DNA of 60,468 bases from Fibrobacter sp. UWR4. Its GTDB lineage: Bacteria > Fibrobacterota > Fibrobacteria > Fibrobacterales > Fibrobacteraceae. Location: assembly GCF_003149045.1 (NCBI RefSeq), contig NZ_QGDU01000022.1, positions 1-60,468 of the forward strand. Reading direction: 5' to 3'. This document shows, one piece after another, positions 48,160-59,773 of the stretch (positions within the stretch are counted from its first letter, which is position 1; every line of letters begins with the position of its first letter). A program made the position numbers and the translations under genes. The notes beneath the pieces were generated by a model. That model was not told the DNA's origin, ran no database searches, and saw nothing but the letters and a program-made list of their open reading frames with translations.

Positions 48160-51100
48160 TTACTCGGAATCATCCTCGTCGGAGGAGCCAACTTCGTTAT
48201 CCAGCATCTGGATATCGCCGGCGTTATAATCCTCGAAAGTTGCGGAAGCACTTGTCGGCCGAGCAGCTGCTTCTGCTTCAGCATCGGCATCAACCACCTG
48301 GACGTTCCTCAGATGGCGGGCACCGGTACCACACGGAATCAGACGACCCATAATCACGTTTTCCTTAAGGCCCATGAGCGGGTCTACGCTACCTTCGATG
48401 GAAGCGCGGGTAAGGATCTTAGTGGTTTCCTGGAAGGAGCAGGCAGAGATGAAGCTGTCTGTTGCCAAGGAAGCCTTCGTGATACCAAGGAGCATCGGCG
48501 TGAAGGTCGCCGGAGTCTTACCGACTGCAACCAGCTGATCGTTGATTGCGCGGAGACGGGCCTTGGAAATTTCTTCGCCCGGGAGCAGTTCGGAATCACC
48601 GGAAGTCTCGATTCGGACCTTACGCATCATCTGGCGAACGATACATTCGATGTGCTTATCTGCGATAGCCACACCCTGCAGGCGGTACACTGCCTGGATT
48701 TCGTTAACCAAGTGGCGCTGGACTTCTTCAGGACCGATATCCTTGAGAGCAAGAATATCGCGGGGATCCACGCTACCTTCGCTGATCTTCTGACCAGCAC
48801 GGACACGGTCACCTTCGTTGACCGCCAGATGAATACCGCGAGGAACCAGCACTTTCTCTTCGGTTTCACCCATAGTAATACGTACAACCTGGTTGTTGCG
48901 GACATCTTCGATGGGGCCAACCAAGCCGTCAATGGGGGCAATGTATGCCCTGTTCTTCGGAGTACGAGCTTCGAAAAGTTCTGCGACGCGGGGAAGACCA
49001 CCGGTAATGTCTCGGGTCTTACCAGCTGCACGCGGGAGCTTAGCAACGGTCTGACCGACAGTCACCATGTCACCGGACTTCACAGTCAGGATGGCGCCAT
49101 CAGGCAGCATGTAGTTACCCAGCTTGGTGTTGGAACCATCCACAACCGTCACTGCCGGATGGAGGTCCTTCTTACCGTGCTGCTTGTCGCTAATAACGAT
49201 CCAGGTTTCGTTGCCAGTGACTTCGTCGGTTTCCACACGGTAGGTGCGGTTTTCGACCATGTCAGTAAGAACAACCTTACCGGAAACGTTAGAGATAATC
49301 GGGCTGTTATACGGATCCCATTCGAACATGACGTCACCCTTCTTGACGGTTGCGCCATTTTCGACGTAGACGATTGCGCCGTACGGGATCTGGTAACGAC
49401 CCTTGTTAATACCTGTGGTATCGTAGATAACGAGTTCTGCCATGCGGCTGGTAACAACCTTCTGGCCTTCGTGAACAACGGTTTCCAGCTGTTCGAGTTC
49501 TACGTGGCCGTCCACAGAGGCCTTCTTGTTGTTTTCAACGGTCAAACGGGAAGATGCACCACCGATATGGAAGGTACGGAGGGTCAGCTGAGTACCCGGT
49601 TCACCGATGGACTGTGCAGCGAGCACGCCAACAGCTTCGCCGAGGTCAACCGGACGACCGGAAGCCAGCATACGGCCGTAGCACTTGGAGCAGACGCCAG
49701 TGCGAGAGTCGCAAGTAAGCACGGAACGCATCTTGATGTGTTCAAGACCAGTTGCGCTAATCTTAGCAAGGTCACGTTCCTGAACCAGGTCACCAGCCTT
49801 GACGATCACTTCGCCAGTCACCGGATGAACGATGTCGTTCACAGGTGCGCGACCCAGGAGACGTTCTTCCAGAGCGATGATGGTGTCATCACCGTCCTTA
49901 AAGGCAGACATGTCAATACCGTTGGTGGTACCGCAGTCTTCTTCGGTAATCACCAGGTCCTGACCAACGTCAACCAGACGACGGGTAAGGTAACCAGCGT
50001 CAGCAGTCTTCAGAGCGGTATCAGCAAGACCCTTACGAGCACCGTGAGAGGAAATGAAGTATTCCATCACGTTCAGGCCTTCACGGAAGCAGGACTTAAT
50101 CGGGTTTTCAATAACTTCCTGACCACCCAGCTGCTTGATAGGCTTCTGCATCAGACCACGCATACCGGACAGCTGCTTAATCTGTTCGCGGCTACCACGA
50201 GCGCCGGAGTCGGCCATCATGTAGACGGGGTTGAAACCGTCACGGTCGTTGGAGAGAAGTTCCCACTGCTTAGCAGCCACTTCGGATGTAGTCTTGGACC
50301 ACACGTCAATGGTCTGGTTATAACGTTCACCGTCAGTAATCACACCGTCTTCATAGAGGCTACGAATGTTGGAAACAGCTTCTGCAGCCTTGTCCAGCAT
50401 TTCCTGCTTTTCCTTGGGGATCACCATTTCGGCGATAGCCACAGAGGAACCAGCGCGAGTAGCCCACTTATAACCATTGGCCTTCAGGTCATCCAGGTAG
50501 TCAACCGTTACGCGGTTGCCGGTACGACGGTACAGGTCATCGATAGACTTTGCAATTACCTTCTTGCCGAAGGTTTCGTTTGCGTAACCCAGGGCATTCG
50601 GTACAAATTCGTTGAAGATGATACGGCCGACGGTAGTCTTGATCACGTTCTCTTCCTTGAGGGTGAGGAACTTGATCTTTTCACCGGCCTTCACTTCGAC
50701 TTCGAGAACGCCATTGTCATCAGCTTCTTCGCGGACCATGGTGCAAGCCTTTTCGACGGCACCCATGTAAATCTTGCGGCCCTTGGGGAGCTTCAGGTAA
50801 ACGTAAGCGTTCAGGTCGACCACACCGTTTTCGTAAGCGCGGATTGCTTCGGCGGGGTCAAAGAAGTGCATGCCTTCGCCCTTGCGACCCGGACGGGGCT
50901 TGGTCAGGTAGTACAGACCCAGCACGATGTCCTGGCCCGGCACAGCGATCGGCTGACCGGAAGCGGGGTGAAGAATGTTGTTGGAAGACAGCATGAGCAC
51001 GCGGCATTCCAACTGAGTTTCGAAAGACAGCGGGAGGTGGCAAGCCATCTGGTCACCGTCGAAGTCTGCGTTAAATGCGGTACAGACGAGGGGGTGCAGG

Positions 51101-52614
51101 CGGATTGCATTACCTTCGATGAGCTTCGGATAGAAGGCCTGGATACCGAGGCGGTGCAGAGTAGGAGCACGGTTCAGCATCACCGGATGGTCTTCGATAA
51201 TCTGTTCGAGAATGTCCCAAACTTCAGGACGTTCTGCGTCCACATACTTCTTAGCGGACTTCAGGGTGTAAACGATGCCTTCTTCTTCCAAGCGCTGGAT
51301 AATGAACGGCTTGTAAAGTTCCAAGGCCATACGCTTCGGGAGACCGCACTGGTGCATACGGAGTTCCGGACCGACCACAATAACGGAACGGCCAGAGTAG
51401 TCCACACGCTTACCGAGGAGGTTCATACGGAAGCGACCCTGCTTACCCTTCAGGAGTTCTGCAAGGCTCTTCATCGGGCGAGCAGAACCTGCACGGGCGG
51501 TACGGCGCGGGCTGTCGAACAGCTGGTCCACAGCTTCCTGCAGCATACGCTTTTCGTTGCAGAGAATGACGTTAGGGGCACGGATATCAACCAGCTTCTT
51601 CAAGCGGTTGTTACGGTTGATCACGCGACGATAGAGTTCGTTCAGGTCGGAAGTTGCAAAACGGCCACCTTCCAGGGGAACGAGAGGACGCAGATCGGGG
51701 GGGATCACCGGAAGGACGTCGAGAATCATCCAGGACGGCTGGTTAGCCAGCAGGCGGGATTCGGACGGATAGCGGTGACGGAAAGCTTCGTAGGCTTCGG
51801 CCAGGACGAACTTTTCAACCTTGCCATCGTAGTCAGCCTTGAATTCAGCGACGGCTTCAGCGAGGCCCTTGAGCCAGGGCTGCTTGGCATCCTGTTCGCG
51901 AGCTGCTTCCGGATTTTCGTAGTAGGACTTGAAGCTGTCCATCTGAGACTTGCGGAAGGAGTCCACAATCTTCAGACGCTTCAGGGCTTCGTCCTTCTTG
52001 GTCTTGGAAGTAGAGGTAGCCTGGATGCGGAGATCATTGGAAAGAGCAGTCAGGTCAACACGGTCAAGCAGCTGCTTGATAGCGGATGCACCCATCTTGG
52101 CGTCAAACTGACGGCCTTCGTTGGTGAGGTCCTGATACTGAGCTTCGTCGATCAGGGTGTTGGGTTCCAGATCGGTGGTACCCGGGTCGATCACTACGTA
52201 CTTTTCGTAGTAGATGATGTTGTCCAGGTCCTTAGTGGAAAGGTTAAGGAGGGCACCGATGACGCAGGGCTGGTTACGGACGAACCAGGTGTGAGTCAGA
52301 GGAATAGCCAGTTCGATGTGGCCCATGTACTTACGGCGTACGTTGGAGTGGGTAACTTCCACACCGCAACGGTCACAAACGACACCCTTGTAACGGATAC
52401 GCTTGAACTTACCGCAGTTACATTCCCAGTTCTTCACAGGTCCGAAAATCTTTTCGCAGAAAAGACCATCCTTTTCGGGCTTGAAGGAACGGTAGTTAAT
52501 GGTTTCCGGCTTGGTCACTTCACCATGAGACCAGCTGCGGATCATGTCCGGTGCAGCCAGGTGAATCGAAATGTCACCAGAATTTTCAAACTGTTCTGTC
52601 ATTTCTTCAGCCAT
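48160..52614 (-). CDS. rpoC: DNA-directed RNA polymerase subunit beta-prime
   Basis: This protein of about 1484 residues forms one jaw of the catalytic centre. Visible landmarks are the zinc-binding [20 protein letters not shown] near the N-terminus and the catalytic [16 protein letters not shown] with its three Asp. Also present are the bridge-helix/trigger-loop region ([20 protein letters not shown]) and the second zinc site [13 protein letters not shown]. The C-terminal about 50 residues are acidic. The start is the ATG at 52614 ([11 protein letters not shown]), just after the rpoB stop, with GGAGAGAAG upstream. Confidence 0.97.
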   Translation of the reverse strand: MAEEMTEQFENSGDISIHLAAPDMIRSWSHGEVTKPETINYRSFKPEKDGLFCEKIFGPVKNWECNCGKFKRIRYKGVVCDRCGVEVTHSNVRRKYMGHIELAIPLTHTWFVRNQPCVIGALLNLSTKDLDNIIYYEKYVVIDPGTTDLEPNTLIDEAQYQDLTNEGRQFDAKMGASAIKQLLDRVDLTALSNDLRIQATSTSKTKKDEALKRLKIVDSFRKSQMDSFKSYYENPEAAREQDAKQPWLKGLAEAVAEFKADYDGKVEKFVLAEAYEAFRHRYPSESRLLANQPSWMILDVLPVIPPDLRPLVPLEGGRFATSDLNELYRRVINRNNRLKKLVDIRAPNVILCNEKRMLQEAVDQLFDSPRRTARAGSARPMKSLAELLKGKQGRFRMNLLGKRVDYSGRSVIVVGPELRMHQCGLPKRMALELYKPFIIQRLEEEGIVYTLKSAKKYVDAERPEVWDILEQIIEDHPVMLNRAPTLHRLGIQAFYPKLIEGNAIRLHPLVCTAFNADFDGDQMACHLPLSFETQLECRVLMLSSNNILHPASGQPIAVPGQDIVLGLYYLTKPRPGRKGEGMHFFDPAEAIRAYENGVVDLNAYVYLKLPKGRKIYMGAVEKACTMVREEADDNGVLEVEVKAGEKIKFLTLKEENVIKTTVGRIIFNEFVPNALGYANETFGKKVIAKSIDDLYRRTGNRVTVDYLDDLKANGYKWATRAGSSVAIAEMVIPKEKQEMLDKAAEAVSNIRSLYEDGVITDGERYNQTIDVWSKTTSEVAAKQWELLSNDRDGFNPVYMMADSGARGSREQIKQLSGMRGLMQKPIKQLGGQEVIENPIKSCFREGLNVMEYFISSHGARKGLADTALKTADAGYLTRRLVDVGQDLVITEEDCGTTNGIDMSAFKDGDDTIIALEERLLGRAPVNDIVHPVTGEVIVKAGDLVQERDLAKISATGLEHIKMRSVLTCDSRTGVCSKCYGRMLASGRPVDLGEAVGVLAAQSIGEPGTQLTLRTFHIGGASSRLTVENNKKASVDGHVELEQLETVVHEGQKVVTSRMAELVIYDTTGINKGRYQIPYGAIVYVENGATVKKGDVMFEWDPYNSPIISNVSGKVVLTDMVENRTYRVETDEVTGNETWIVISDKQHGKKDLHPAVTVVDGSNTKLGNYMLPDGAILTVKSGDMVTVGQTVAKLPRAAGKTRDITGGLPRVAELFEARTPKNRAYIAPIDGLVGPIEDVRNNQVVRITMGETEEKVLVPRGIHLAVNEGDRVRAGQKISEGSVDPRDILALKDIGPEEVQRHLVNEIQAVYRLQGVAIADKHIECIVRQMMRKVRIETSGDSELLPGEEISKARLRAINDQLVAVGKTPATFTPMLLGITKASLATDSFISACSFQETTKILTRASIEGSVDPLMGLKENVIMGRLIPCGTGARHLRNVQVVDADAEAEAAARPTSASATFEDYNAGDIQMLDNEVGSSDEDDSE

Positions 52615-52615
52615 A

Positions 52616-55600
52616 TTACTTCTCTCCATTGGTCTGAATATTGAGACCCAAAGAACGAACTTCGCGAATCATAACGTTAAAGGATTCAGGTACACCCGGG
52701 CGAGGAGTGTTCTGACCACGGACGATGGCGTCATAGACCTTGGAACGGCCCTGGACATCGTCAGACTTGACGGTGAGGAGTTCCTGCAGGGTGTATGCTG
52801 CACCGTAAGCTTCCATAGCCCACACTTCCATTTCACCGAAGCGCTGACCACCGAACTGGCTCTTACCGCCAAGAGGCTGCTGAGTAACCAGTGCGTAGGA
52901 ACCGATAGAACGAGCATGGATCTTGTCGTCTACCAAGTGGCCCAGCTTCAGGTAGTACATGTAACCGATGGTAACCGGGTTCAGGAATGCTTCACCGGTC
53001 TTGCCGTCATAAAGCTTTGCCTTACCAATGATCTTGCCATTGTCCGGATCCATTTCGTAGTTAACGATGGGGTTCTTTTCGTAAGCCTTCTTCAGTTCTT
53101 CACAAATGTCTTCGAACTTGGCACCGTCGAACACGGGGGTAGTCACCTTGAAGCCGAGAGTCTTGGCAGCCCAGCCCAAGTGCACTTCGAGCACCTGACC
53201 GATGTTCATACGAGAAGGCACGCCCAGGGGGTTCAGAAGGATCTGCAGCGGACGACCGTCTTCAGTGAATGGCATGTCTTCCACCGGCACGATCTTGGAG
53301 ACCACACCCTTGTTACCATGGCGACCTGCCATCTTGTCACCGATGGAGAGGCAACGCTTCTTGGCAATGTAGACCTTGACGCACTTGAGAACGCCGGGCT
53401 TCAGTTCGTCGCCCTTGGTCACCTTGTCAATTTCCTTTTCCATGGTACGGGTCAGGGTATCCAGGTTGTCGCGTGCAACCAGCACGAGAGTGAGAACTCT
53501 TTCCTGAAGTTCGTCGTCGCCGACAACGAAGGTAGAAGCCGGAGAAACCTTGGTCACGTCGATGGCGCGGAGGTTCTGTTCGGTGTAGGTCTGGCCTTCG
53601 CGAATCAGGAGTTCATGAGTTTCGTTGTCCATCACCTTGCCAGCAGCCTTACCGCCCAGCAATTCGAACAGGTGTTCAGAGCAGGATTCCTTGATCTTAT
53701 CAATCTGAACCTGGAAGTTTGCACGAATTTCGGCAATAGTTTCCTGGTCCTTTTCCTTGCTATTCTTGTCAGCCTTGTCCTTCTTGCTGAAGACGCGGGT
53801 TTCGAGCACAATGCCCTTCATTCCCGGAGGAGCCTTCAGGGAGGTGTCACGTACATCACCGGCCTTTTCGCCGAAGATTGCACGGAGCAAACGTTCTTCC
53901 GGAGACAGTTCAGTTTCGCCCTTCGGAGTAACCTTACCGACGAGGATATCGTCAGCGGTAACTTCAGCACCGACGCGAACCACACCATTTTCGTCCAGGT
54001 TGCGAAGAGCATCTTCGCCGACGTTGGGGATTTCGCGAGTCAGTTCTTCCGGACCGCGCTTGGTGTCGCGGACTTCCATTTCGTATTCTTCGATATGGAT
54101 GGAAGTGAAGGTGTCCTTGATTGCCAGTTCTTCGGAAATGATAACGGCGTCTTCGTAGTTATAACCATTCCACGGGAGGAAGCCGATCAAAATGTTCTTA
54201 CCGAGAGCCAGTTCACCGTGGTCGGTGGACACGCCGTCAGCCAGCACGTCGCCAGCCTTGACGAAGTCACCCACGTTAACGATGGGCTTCTGGTTAATGC
54301 AGGAATCCTGGTTACTACGTTCGAACTTACGCAGAACATATTCGTCAATAGGATCCTTGCCGAGGAATTCGTAGTTTTCGCCGAGACCGGTGAGAGGCAC
54401 GAAGTTGCCGTCAACCATGTCGCCGCGTTCAACAACAACGTTACGAGCGTCAACGAACTTCACGCGACCGTCGTGCTTTGCACGAACAACGGTACCGGAG
54501 TCGAGAGCGGCGCGACGTTCCAGGCCAGTGCCAACCACGGGGGCTTCTGCACGGAGCAGAGGCACAGCCTGACGCTGCATGTTGGAACCCATCAATGCAC
54601 GGTTAGCATCGTCATGTTCGAGGAACGGGATAAGACCAGCTGCCACGGACACGATCTGCATGGGAGCAACGTCCATGAGGTCGATACGTTCGGTTTCGAA
54701 GTCATCCAGGGCAATGGAATCCTGACGCATGACGTGGGGATATTCGCTCTTGTCGCGGACGATGACGTAGCCGTCCATGTCGCCCTTGAAGCGGTTGTCG
54801 TCGGTGAGTTCGGTAGAAGCCGGAGCCACCTTGAACTCATCTTCTTCGTCAGCGGTGAGGAAGATGATGTAGTCGGAAACGATCTGTTCAACGGTGTTGC
54901 CAACCTGTTCGTAGTCGGGCTTGCCGCTGAAGTCTTCAACAGTGAGACCGTTACGGTAGTAGGTCACTTCGCCATCAGCGTCCTTGAATGCGAATACTTT
55001 GTTCACAAAGCCTTCGAAGAGGTCACGCTGCTTGTTGTCCAGGTTCATACGAACAGAATCGATCTGCTTCTTGGTCAGTTCCAGTTCCAGGAACAGGTGC
55101 GGATCGTGGACGAAAGCCTTGAAGATACCGTAGTGCCACTTGGACACAGGAGCCTTCACGATGTTGCCCTGGGCGTCCTTGAAGTCTACGAGACCCACGA
55201 TACGGTACGGGGTTTCGATGAAGCCGTACTGGTTAACGACTGCAAAGGAAGCGAGGGAGTTGATAAGACCGATGTTCGGGCCTTCCGGAGTTTCGATCGG
55301 GCAGAGACGGCCGTAGTGAGTGTAGTGCACGTCACGGACTTCGAAGCCTGCACGTTCGCGGGAAAGACCACCAGGACCGAGAGCGGAGAGACGACGCTTA
55401 TGAGTAAGTTCGGAAAGCGGGTTCATCTGGTCCATGAACTGGGACAGCTGGCTGGAGCCGAAGAAGGCCTGCACAACGGTGGACACCATACGAGTGTTGA
55501 CCAGTTCACGAGGAGTAGTCTGTTCGTCTTCGCCGTGGAGAGTGAGGTTTTCACGGATCACACGGGACATACGGGAAAGGCCTACAGAGATCTGGTTAGC

Positions 55601-56887
55601 GAGAAGTTCGCCAACGGACCTGGTACGGCGGTTGCCCAAGTGGTCGATATCATCGAGGGAGTAACCATCGGTACCATTGTAGAGACCAACCATGTATTCG
55701 ATCATGGCAAGGAAGTCTGCCTTGCTCATGGTCATGGTCTGGTTGGACGGAATCTTGAATTCAGGACCGAGTTCAGCGAGGACTTCGCGGATTTCAGCCT
55801 TGTTGTAAATCTTTGCGTTCAGACGGTTACGACCCACTTCGCCAAGATCATACTTGTGGGGGTCGGTCAAGAACTGGCTGTCGAAGTAAAGTTCGGCAGT
55901 GCGCATGTCAGGAGCTTCATCCTGCTGCTGGTGGGTCACGGAGTAGATAGCCTTGAGAGCTTCTTCGCGGGACTTGGTCTTGTCTGCAGCCAGGGTGTAG
56001 TGCATGAGAAGATTGTCTTCATCCTTGGAGAGAAGAACAATTTCTTCGACATCGCTCTGGTCGAGAGCAGCGAGCTTCTTGTCGTCAAGAACAGTGTTGG
56101 CATAGACGATCACTTCACCGGTGCTGGTGTCGACCACGTCTTCAAATACGATACGGTCAGTCAGGACGCTCACGCCGTTATCATCGAGCTGAGCGAACAT
56201 TTCCTTGAAGTTGACCTTGTCAGTCTTCTTGTAGAAGAGCTTCAGGATTTCCTGAGTAGTTTCGAAACCGATGCAACGAAGCATTGCGGTTGCGGCAAGC
56301 TTCTTCTTACGGTCGATGATGAGGTAAAGGACGTCGCCTTCGGTGTTGAATTCCACCCAAGCACCGCGGTGCGGGATAATGCGGCTCTTGTAGTCAGTAC
56401 GGCCGGTGGGCTGGAGTTCGTCAGAGAAGCTAACGCCATAAGAACGGTGCAACTGGGAAACGACAACGCGTTCAGCGCCATTGACGATGAACGTTCCGTT
56501 TTCAGTCATAATCGGGAGTTCGCAAACGAGAACGTCATTCTTGACTTCTTCCTTGAGCTTGCGATCTTCGCCATCTTCTTCGAAAATCTGGAGAGACAGA
56601 GTTGCGAAGAGTTCCATGGAATACGTGAGGCCGCGTTCACGGCACTCGGGGATGCTGTATTTCGGGATACCGAAATAATATCCTTCGTAGTTCAGGGAGA
56701 AAAGACCCTTAACATCAGTAATCGGGAAGATATCCTTAAACACGCGCTGCAGACCAACGGTCAGGCGCTTTTCTTGGGGGATATCCTTCTGAAGGAATTG
56801 CTCGTACGAAGCCTTCTGGACTTCGATCAGGTACGGGAGTTCCAGCTGGAACTTGTTGGAGGAATAGCTTTTTCGCTCCGTCGTCAT
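52616..56887 (-). CDS. rpoB: DNA-directed RNA polymerase subunit beta
   Basis: The protein has about 1423 residues. The rifampicin-binding region reads FFGSSQLSQFMDQMNPLSEL followed by THKRRLSALGPGGL, the sensitive form by sequence. Further conserved parts are VRDVHYTHYGRLCPIETPEG and the C-terminal GDKMAGRHGNKGVVSKIVPV and GGKSQFGGQRFGEMEVWAME. The ATG at 56887 (MTTERKSYSSNKFQ) with GAGG upstream is the natural start. A longer frame to 56929 has no support. It is followed one base later by rpoC. Confidence 0.97.
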   Translation of the reverse strand: MTTERKSYSSNKFQLELPYLIEVQKASYEQFLQKDIPQEKRLTVGLQRVFKDIFPITDVKGLFSLNYEGYYFGIPKYSIPECRERGLTYSMELFATLSLQIFEEDGEDRKLKEEVKNDVLVCELPIMTENGTFIVNGAERVVVSQLHRSYGVSFSDELQPTGRTDYKSRIIPHRGAWVEFNTEGDVLYLIIDRKKKLAATAMLRCIGFETTQEILKLFYKKTDKVNFKEMFAQLDDNGVSVLTDRIVFEDVVDTSTGEVIVYANTVLDDKKLAALDQSDVEEIVLLSKDEDNLLMHYTLAADKTKSREEALKAIYSVTHQQQDEAPDMRTAELYFDSQFLTDPHKYDLGEVGRNRLNAKIYNKAEIREVLAELGPEFKIPSNQTMTMSKADFLAMIEYMVGLYNGTDGYSLDDIDHLGNRRTRSVGELLANQISVGLSRMSRVIRENLTLHGEDEQTTPRELVNTRMVSTVVQAFFGSSQLSQFMDQMNPLSELTHKRRLSALGPGGLSRERAGFEVRDVHYTHYGRLCPIETPEGPNIGLINSLASFAVVNQYGFIETPYRIVGLVDFKDAQGNIVKAPVSKWHYGIFKAFVHDPHLFLELELTKKQIDSVRMNLDNKQRDLFEGFVNKVFAFKDADGEVTYYRNGLTVEDFSGKPDYEQVGNTVEQIVSDYIIFLTADEEDEFKVAPASTELTDDNRFKGDMDGYVIVRDKSEYPHVMRQDSIALDDFETERIDLMDVAPMQIVSVAAGLIPFLEHDDANRALMGSNMQRQAVPLLRAEAPVVGTGLERRAALDSGTVVRAKHDGRVKFVDARNVVVERGDMVDGNFVPLTGLGENYEFLGKDPIDEYVLRKFERSNQDSCINQKPIVNVGDFVKAGDVLADGVSTDHGELALGKNILIGFLPWNGYNYEDAVIISEELAIKDTFTSIHIEEYEMEVRDTKRGPEELTREIPNVGEDALRNLDENGVVRVGAEVTADDILVGKVTPKGETELSPEERLLRAIFGEKAGDVRDTSLKAPPGMKGIVLETRVFSKKDKADKNSKEKDQETIAEIRANFQVQIDKIKESCSEHLFELLGGKAAGKVMDNETHELLIREGQTYTEQNLRAIDVTKVSPASTFVVGDDELQERVLTLVLVARDNLDTLTRTMEKEIDKVTKGDELKPGVLKCVKVYIAKKRCLSIGDKMAGRHGNKGVVSKIVPVEDMPFTEDGRPLQILLNPLGVPSRMNIGQVLEVHLGWAAKTLGFKVTTPVFDGAKFEDICEELKKAYEKNPIVNYEMDPDNGKIIGKAKLYDGKTGEAFLNPVTIGYMYYLKLGHLVDDKIHARSIGSYALVTQQPLGGKSQFGGQRFGEMEVWAMEAYGAAYTLQELLTVKSDDVQGRSKVYDAIVRGQNTPRPGVPESFNVMIREVRSLGLNIQTNGEK

Positions 56888-57017
56888 TTGAAATACCTCA
56901 TCCGGTAGAGAGCTTAATGTTGGCACCAAAGGTAGAAAAATATTAAGAATGACTATCTTCTTGACCTTGTTGCCTGGGCTTTTTTCGGTAGAAAAAGCAG
57001 AAAATCTTTATACACCA

Positions 57018-57044
57018 AAAGCCCACACATTAAGTGCAGGCGTT
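57018..57044 (-). terminator. Likely attenuator between rplL and rpoB
   Basis: On the minus strand GCCTGCAC-TTAAT-GTGTGGGC (8 bp with two G-T pairs) is followed by TTTTGG. It lies between rplL and rpoB, where partial terminators that set the ribosomal-protein to polymerase ratio are known in other bacteria. Confidence 0.5.
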
Positions 57045-57077
57045 TGGCGTATTAAAGATTTTAATGAAGTGAAAGCA

Positions 57078-57449
57078 TTACTTCAGAGCGACCTTTGCTC
57101 CGAGATCTTCCAGTTCCTTCTTGAGCTTTTCAGCGTCAGCCTTCGGCATTGCTTCCTTAACGACGCTGTTGGCCTTTTCGACGAGGTCCTTAGCTTCCTT
57201 GAGGCCGAGACCGGTGATAGCGCGGACAGCCTTGAGGACGTCCATCTTCTTAGCACCGCATTCGACGAGGATAACGTCGAATTCAGACTTAGCTTCTTCA
57301 GCAGGAGCTGCAGCAGCAGCCATAACTACAGCACCACCAGCAGCAGCTTCGATGCCATGAGTTTCCTTGAGGTAGTCAGCGAGAGCCTTAGCTTCGAGAA
57401 GAGTGAGAGCAACAATCTGATCGCCCAATGCCTTAATATCAGTTGCCAT
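57078..57449 (-). CDS. rplL: 50S ribosomal protein L7/L12
   Basis: This protein of about 123 residues forms the mobile stalk that recruits translation factors. The N-terminal dimer domain ([20 protein letters not shown]), Ala-rich hinge ([20 protein letters not shown]) and C-terminal factor-binding domain ([20 protein letters not shown]) are complete. The ATG at 57449 follows GGAGATACACATT. rplJ lies 52 bases upstream. Confidence 0.96.
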   Translation of the reverse strand: MATDIKALGDQIVALTLLEAKALADYLKETHGIEAAAGGAVVMAAAAAPAEEAKSEFDVILVECGAKKMDVLKAVRAITGLGLKEAKDLVEKANSVVKEAMPKADAEKLKKELEDLGAKVALK

Positions 57450-57501
57450 AATGTGTATCTCCAATTATTCCGTTTAAATGTTTGGATTTGTGGTTTGTTA
57501 A

Positions 57502-58038
57502 TTAAGCTTCCGGAGCGGCTTCTGCAGCCGGAGCTTCGGAGGAACCCTCTTCCAGCTTTTCCTGGAGAGTCTTGATCTGACCGGCGATCGTGGAACCCGG
57601 GCCCAGAGCCATGGAGACGATCATTGCGATCATGCCCTTGCGATCCGGAATCTTTGCCAGGTTGACGACTTCGGTACCAGGCATCGGCTTACCATCGAGG
57701 TAGATGCTCTTGGAGACCAAGATATCGGGGTTTGCTTTATGGAATGCTTCGATTTCGCGAGCAGGCAGAAGCGGGTCTTCTTCGAAACCAACCATCACAG
57801 AAGTTGCGCCAGTCAGTTGATCGTCGAGACCTTCGACCTTAAGAGCTTCGAGAACGCGCTTGAGAAGAGTGTTCTTCACTGCACGATACTTGACACCCTT
57901 AGAAGCCAGTGCCTTACGGAGGGCATTGTCCTTATCAACGGTCATACCCTGATAGTTGAGCAGATAGACAGCGGTAGCACCCTGGAAGGATTCTACGATA
58001 GCGTCCACGGTCTGTTGTTTCTTAACTACAGCTTTCAT
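57502..58038 (-). CDS. rplJ: 50S ribosomal protein L10
   Basis: This 178-residue base of the L7/L12 stalk begins MKAVVKKQQTVDAIVESFQG and contains YLLNYQGMTVDKDNALRKAL and KYRAVKNTLLKRVLEAL. The C-terminal helix that holds L7/L12 dimers (IAGQIKTLQEKLEE) is followed by an Ala/Glu tail. It starts 10 bases after rplA, so the long leader used for autoregulation in E. coli is absent here. Confidence 0.96.
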   Translation of the reverse strand: MKAVVKKQQTVDAIVESFQGATAVYLLNYQGMTVDKDNALRKALASKGVKYRAVKNTLLKRVLEALKVEGLDDQLTGATSVMVGFEEDPLLPAREIEAFHKANPDILVSKSIYLDGKPMPGTEVVNLAKIPDRKGMIAMIVSMALGPGSTIAGQIKTLQEKLEEGSSEAPAAEAAPEA

Positions 58039-58048
58039 GGTGTATCTC

Positions 58049-58735
58049 CTAGCGTGTCATTGCCAAATCAAGTTTGATGCCCGGAGCCATCGTTGCGGAC
58101 AACGTAAGGCTCTTAATGTAAGTGCCCTTGGAAGTCTGGGGCTTAGCCTTCACGACGGAGTCGATAACAGCCTTGGTGTTTTCAACCAGCTGATCGAGAG
58201 TGAAGGAGAGCTTGCCAACGGGAGCGTGTACGTTTGCACCCTTGTCAACGCGGTACTGAATCTTACCGGCCTTGAGTTCCTTAACAGTCTGTGCTACGTT
58301 GATAGTCACAGTGCCTGCCTTGGGGGACGGCATCAAACCACGAGGACCGAGAACCTTGGCAACCTTGCTGATCACCGGCATCATGTCGGGAGTAGCAACG
58401 ACTGCGTCAAAGTCCAGCCAGCCTTCCATAATCTTCTGAACCAAGTCAGCGCCACCTGCGTAGTCAGCACCAGCAGCCTTAGCAACTTCAAGGTTATTGT
58501 CCTTGCAGAATACCAAAACGCGGACCTGACGACCGGTACCGTGAGGCAGCACGACAGTGCCACGAACCACTTGGTCGGAATGTTTAGGATCCACACCGAG
58601 GTTGAAATGAATTTCGACGGTCTGGTCGAACTTCACCTCGGACTTTTTAAGAATTTCGAGAGCGGAAGTCAGATCGTATGCCTTGTTGCGTTCGATAGCT
58701 TCAGCAATCTTCTTGTATTTTTTTCCTCTGAACAT
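58049..58735 (-). CDS. rplA: 50S ribosomal protein L1
   Basis: This 228-residue protein of the L1 stalk binds 23S rRNA and in many bacteria its own mRNA. It has the conserved GTVVLPHGTGRQVRVLVFCK, the LGPRGLMPSPKAGTVT signature and the C-terminal KGTYIKSLTLSATMAPGIKL. Start and length are normal. It is part of the rplK-rplA-rplJ-rplL run. Confidence 0.97.
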   Translation of the reverse strand: MFRGKKYKKIAEAIERNKAYDLTSALEILKKSEVKFDQTVEIHFNLGVDPKHSDQVVRGTVVLPHGTGRQVRVLVFCKDNNLEVAKAAGADYAGGADLVQKIMEGWLDFDAVVATPDMMPVISKVAKVLGPRGLMPSPKAGTVTINVAQTVKELKAGKIQYRVDKGANVHAPVGKLSFTLDQLVENTKAVIDSVVKAKPQTSKGTYIKSLTLSATMAPGIKLDLAMTR

Positions 58736-58775
58736 GAAGTTTTCCTGTCAGATACGTAACGGTGAATTACCTGCC

Positions 58776-59201
58776 TCAGTCAACCACTTCAACACCCATG
58801 GAGCGGGCAGTACCAGCAACCATGCGCATAGCGGCTTCGAGGTCGATTGTGTTAAGATCCGGCATCTTCTTCTGAGCGATTTCCTGGATCTGGGCCTTAG
58901 TGATCTTACCGACCTTCTTACGGTTGGGTTCACCAGAGCCACTTTCAATGCCGACAGCCTTCTTGATGAGGGCCGGAACCGGCGAAACCTTCGTGATGAA
59001 GGTGAAGCTCTTATCTGCGTAGACGGTGATGACTACGGGAATGATCATTCCCTTAGCGTCCTGGGTCTTTGCATTGAACTGCTTACAGAATTCCATGATG
59101 TTGACACCCTTCTGACCAAGGGCCGGACCTACGGGAGGAGCCGGATTAGCTGCACCACCGGGAATCTGGAGCTTAATATAACCTGTGATTTTCTTTGCCA
59201 C
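58776..59201 (-). CDS. rplK: 50S ribosomal protein L11
   Basis: This 141-residue protein sits at the factor-binding centre of the large subunit. It begins [20 protein letters not shown] and contains [20 protein letters not shown] and the C-terminal [17 protein letters not shown]. The start codon is GTG preceded by GGAGATAATACA. It follows nusG by 30 bases. Confidence 0.97.
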   Translation of the reverse strand: MAKKITGYIKLQIPGGAANPAPPVGPALGQKGVNIMEFCKQFNAKTQDAKGMIIPVVITVYADKSFTFITKVSPVPALIKKAVGIESGSGEPNRKKVGKITKAQIQEIAQKKMPDLNTIDLEAAMRMVAGTARSMGVEVVD

Positions 59202-59231
59202 TGTATTATCTCCGTGTCAAAAACCGTAACA

Positions 59232-59768
59232 TTAAACGTTGTCGGACTCAACCTGATTAAAGGCAAGTTCAACAGGCGTAGAGCGGCCGAATACGGTAAC
59301 CATGACCTTGATCTTGGAGTCCATAATCTCGTCTACGACGCCCACAAAGTCCTTAAACGGACCTTCCTTGATGCGGACATTTTCGCCAATTGTGTACGGA
59401 ATTTGGATCTCACCTTCTGCGGAATTACTAGGATCAACTCCAAGAAGGCGATCGACCTCGCTCTGTGTTAAAGGAATGGCCACACGCTTAGTCGGGGTCA
59501 TTCCAAGGAAATGGGTGACGCCATTAATGTTCATCACCAAATGCTGGGTGAGCTCGTCCAGCACCATTTCAATGATTACGTACGTCGGCATGGTGTTCAG
59601 TGTAGAAACGCGACGACGACCGCGAACGGTAGAAACCACTTCGCGAGTCGGCACGATAATCTGACCGAACCTGTCTTGAACGCCTTCGCGTTCAATCATC
59701 TGCTCGATACGTTTTTTAATGTTGTTTTCTTGACCGGAAAAGGTGTGGATTGCATACCAACGCATCAT
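59232..59768 (-). CDS. nusG: Transcription elongation/termination factor NusG
   Basis: This 178-residue protein has the N-terminal NGN domain (MRWYAIHTFSGQENNIKKRI, VPTREVV and PTYVIIEM) that clamps RNA polymerase. The C-terminal KOW domain (NVRIKEGPFKDFVGVVDEI) contacts ribosome or Rho. Two ATGs in tandem open the gene. Five bases separate it from secE. Confidence 0.96.
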   Translation of the reverse strand: MMRWYAIHTFSGQENNIKKRIEQMIEREGVQDRFGQIIVPTREVVSTVRGRRRVSTLNTMPTYVIIEMVLDELTQHLVMNINGVTHFLGMTPTKRVAIPLTQSEVDRLLGVDPSNSAEGEIQIPYTIGENVRIKEGPFKDFVGVVDEIMDSKIKVMVTVFGRSTPVELAFNQVESDNV

Positions 59769-59773
59769 AACGA

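Noticed and set aside
48313-56908. Two very long plus-strand open frames (about 1440 codons each) opposite rpoC and rpoB
   Set aside because: They are antisense to rpoC and rpoB and arise from biased codon use there. They lack recognisable domains and ribosome sites.
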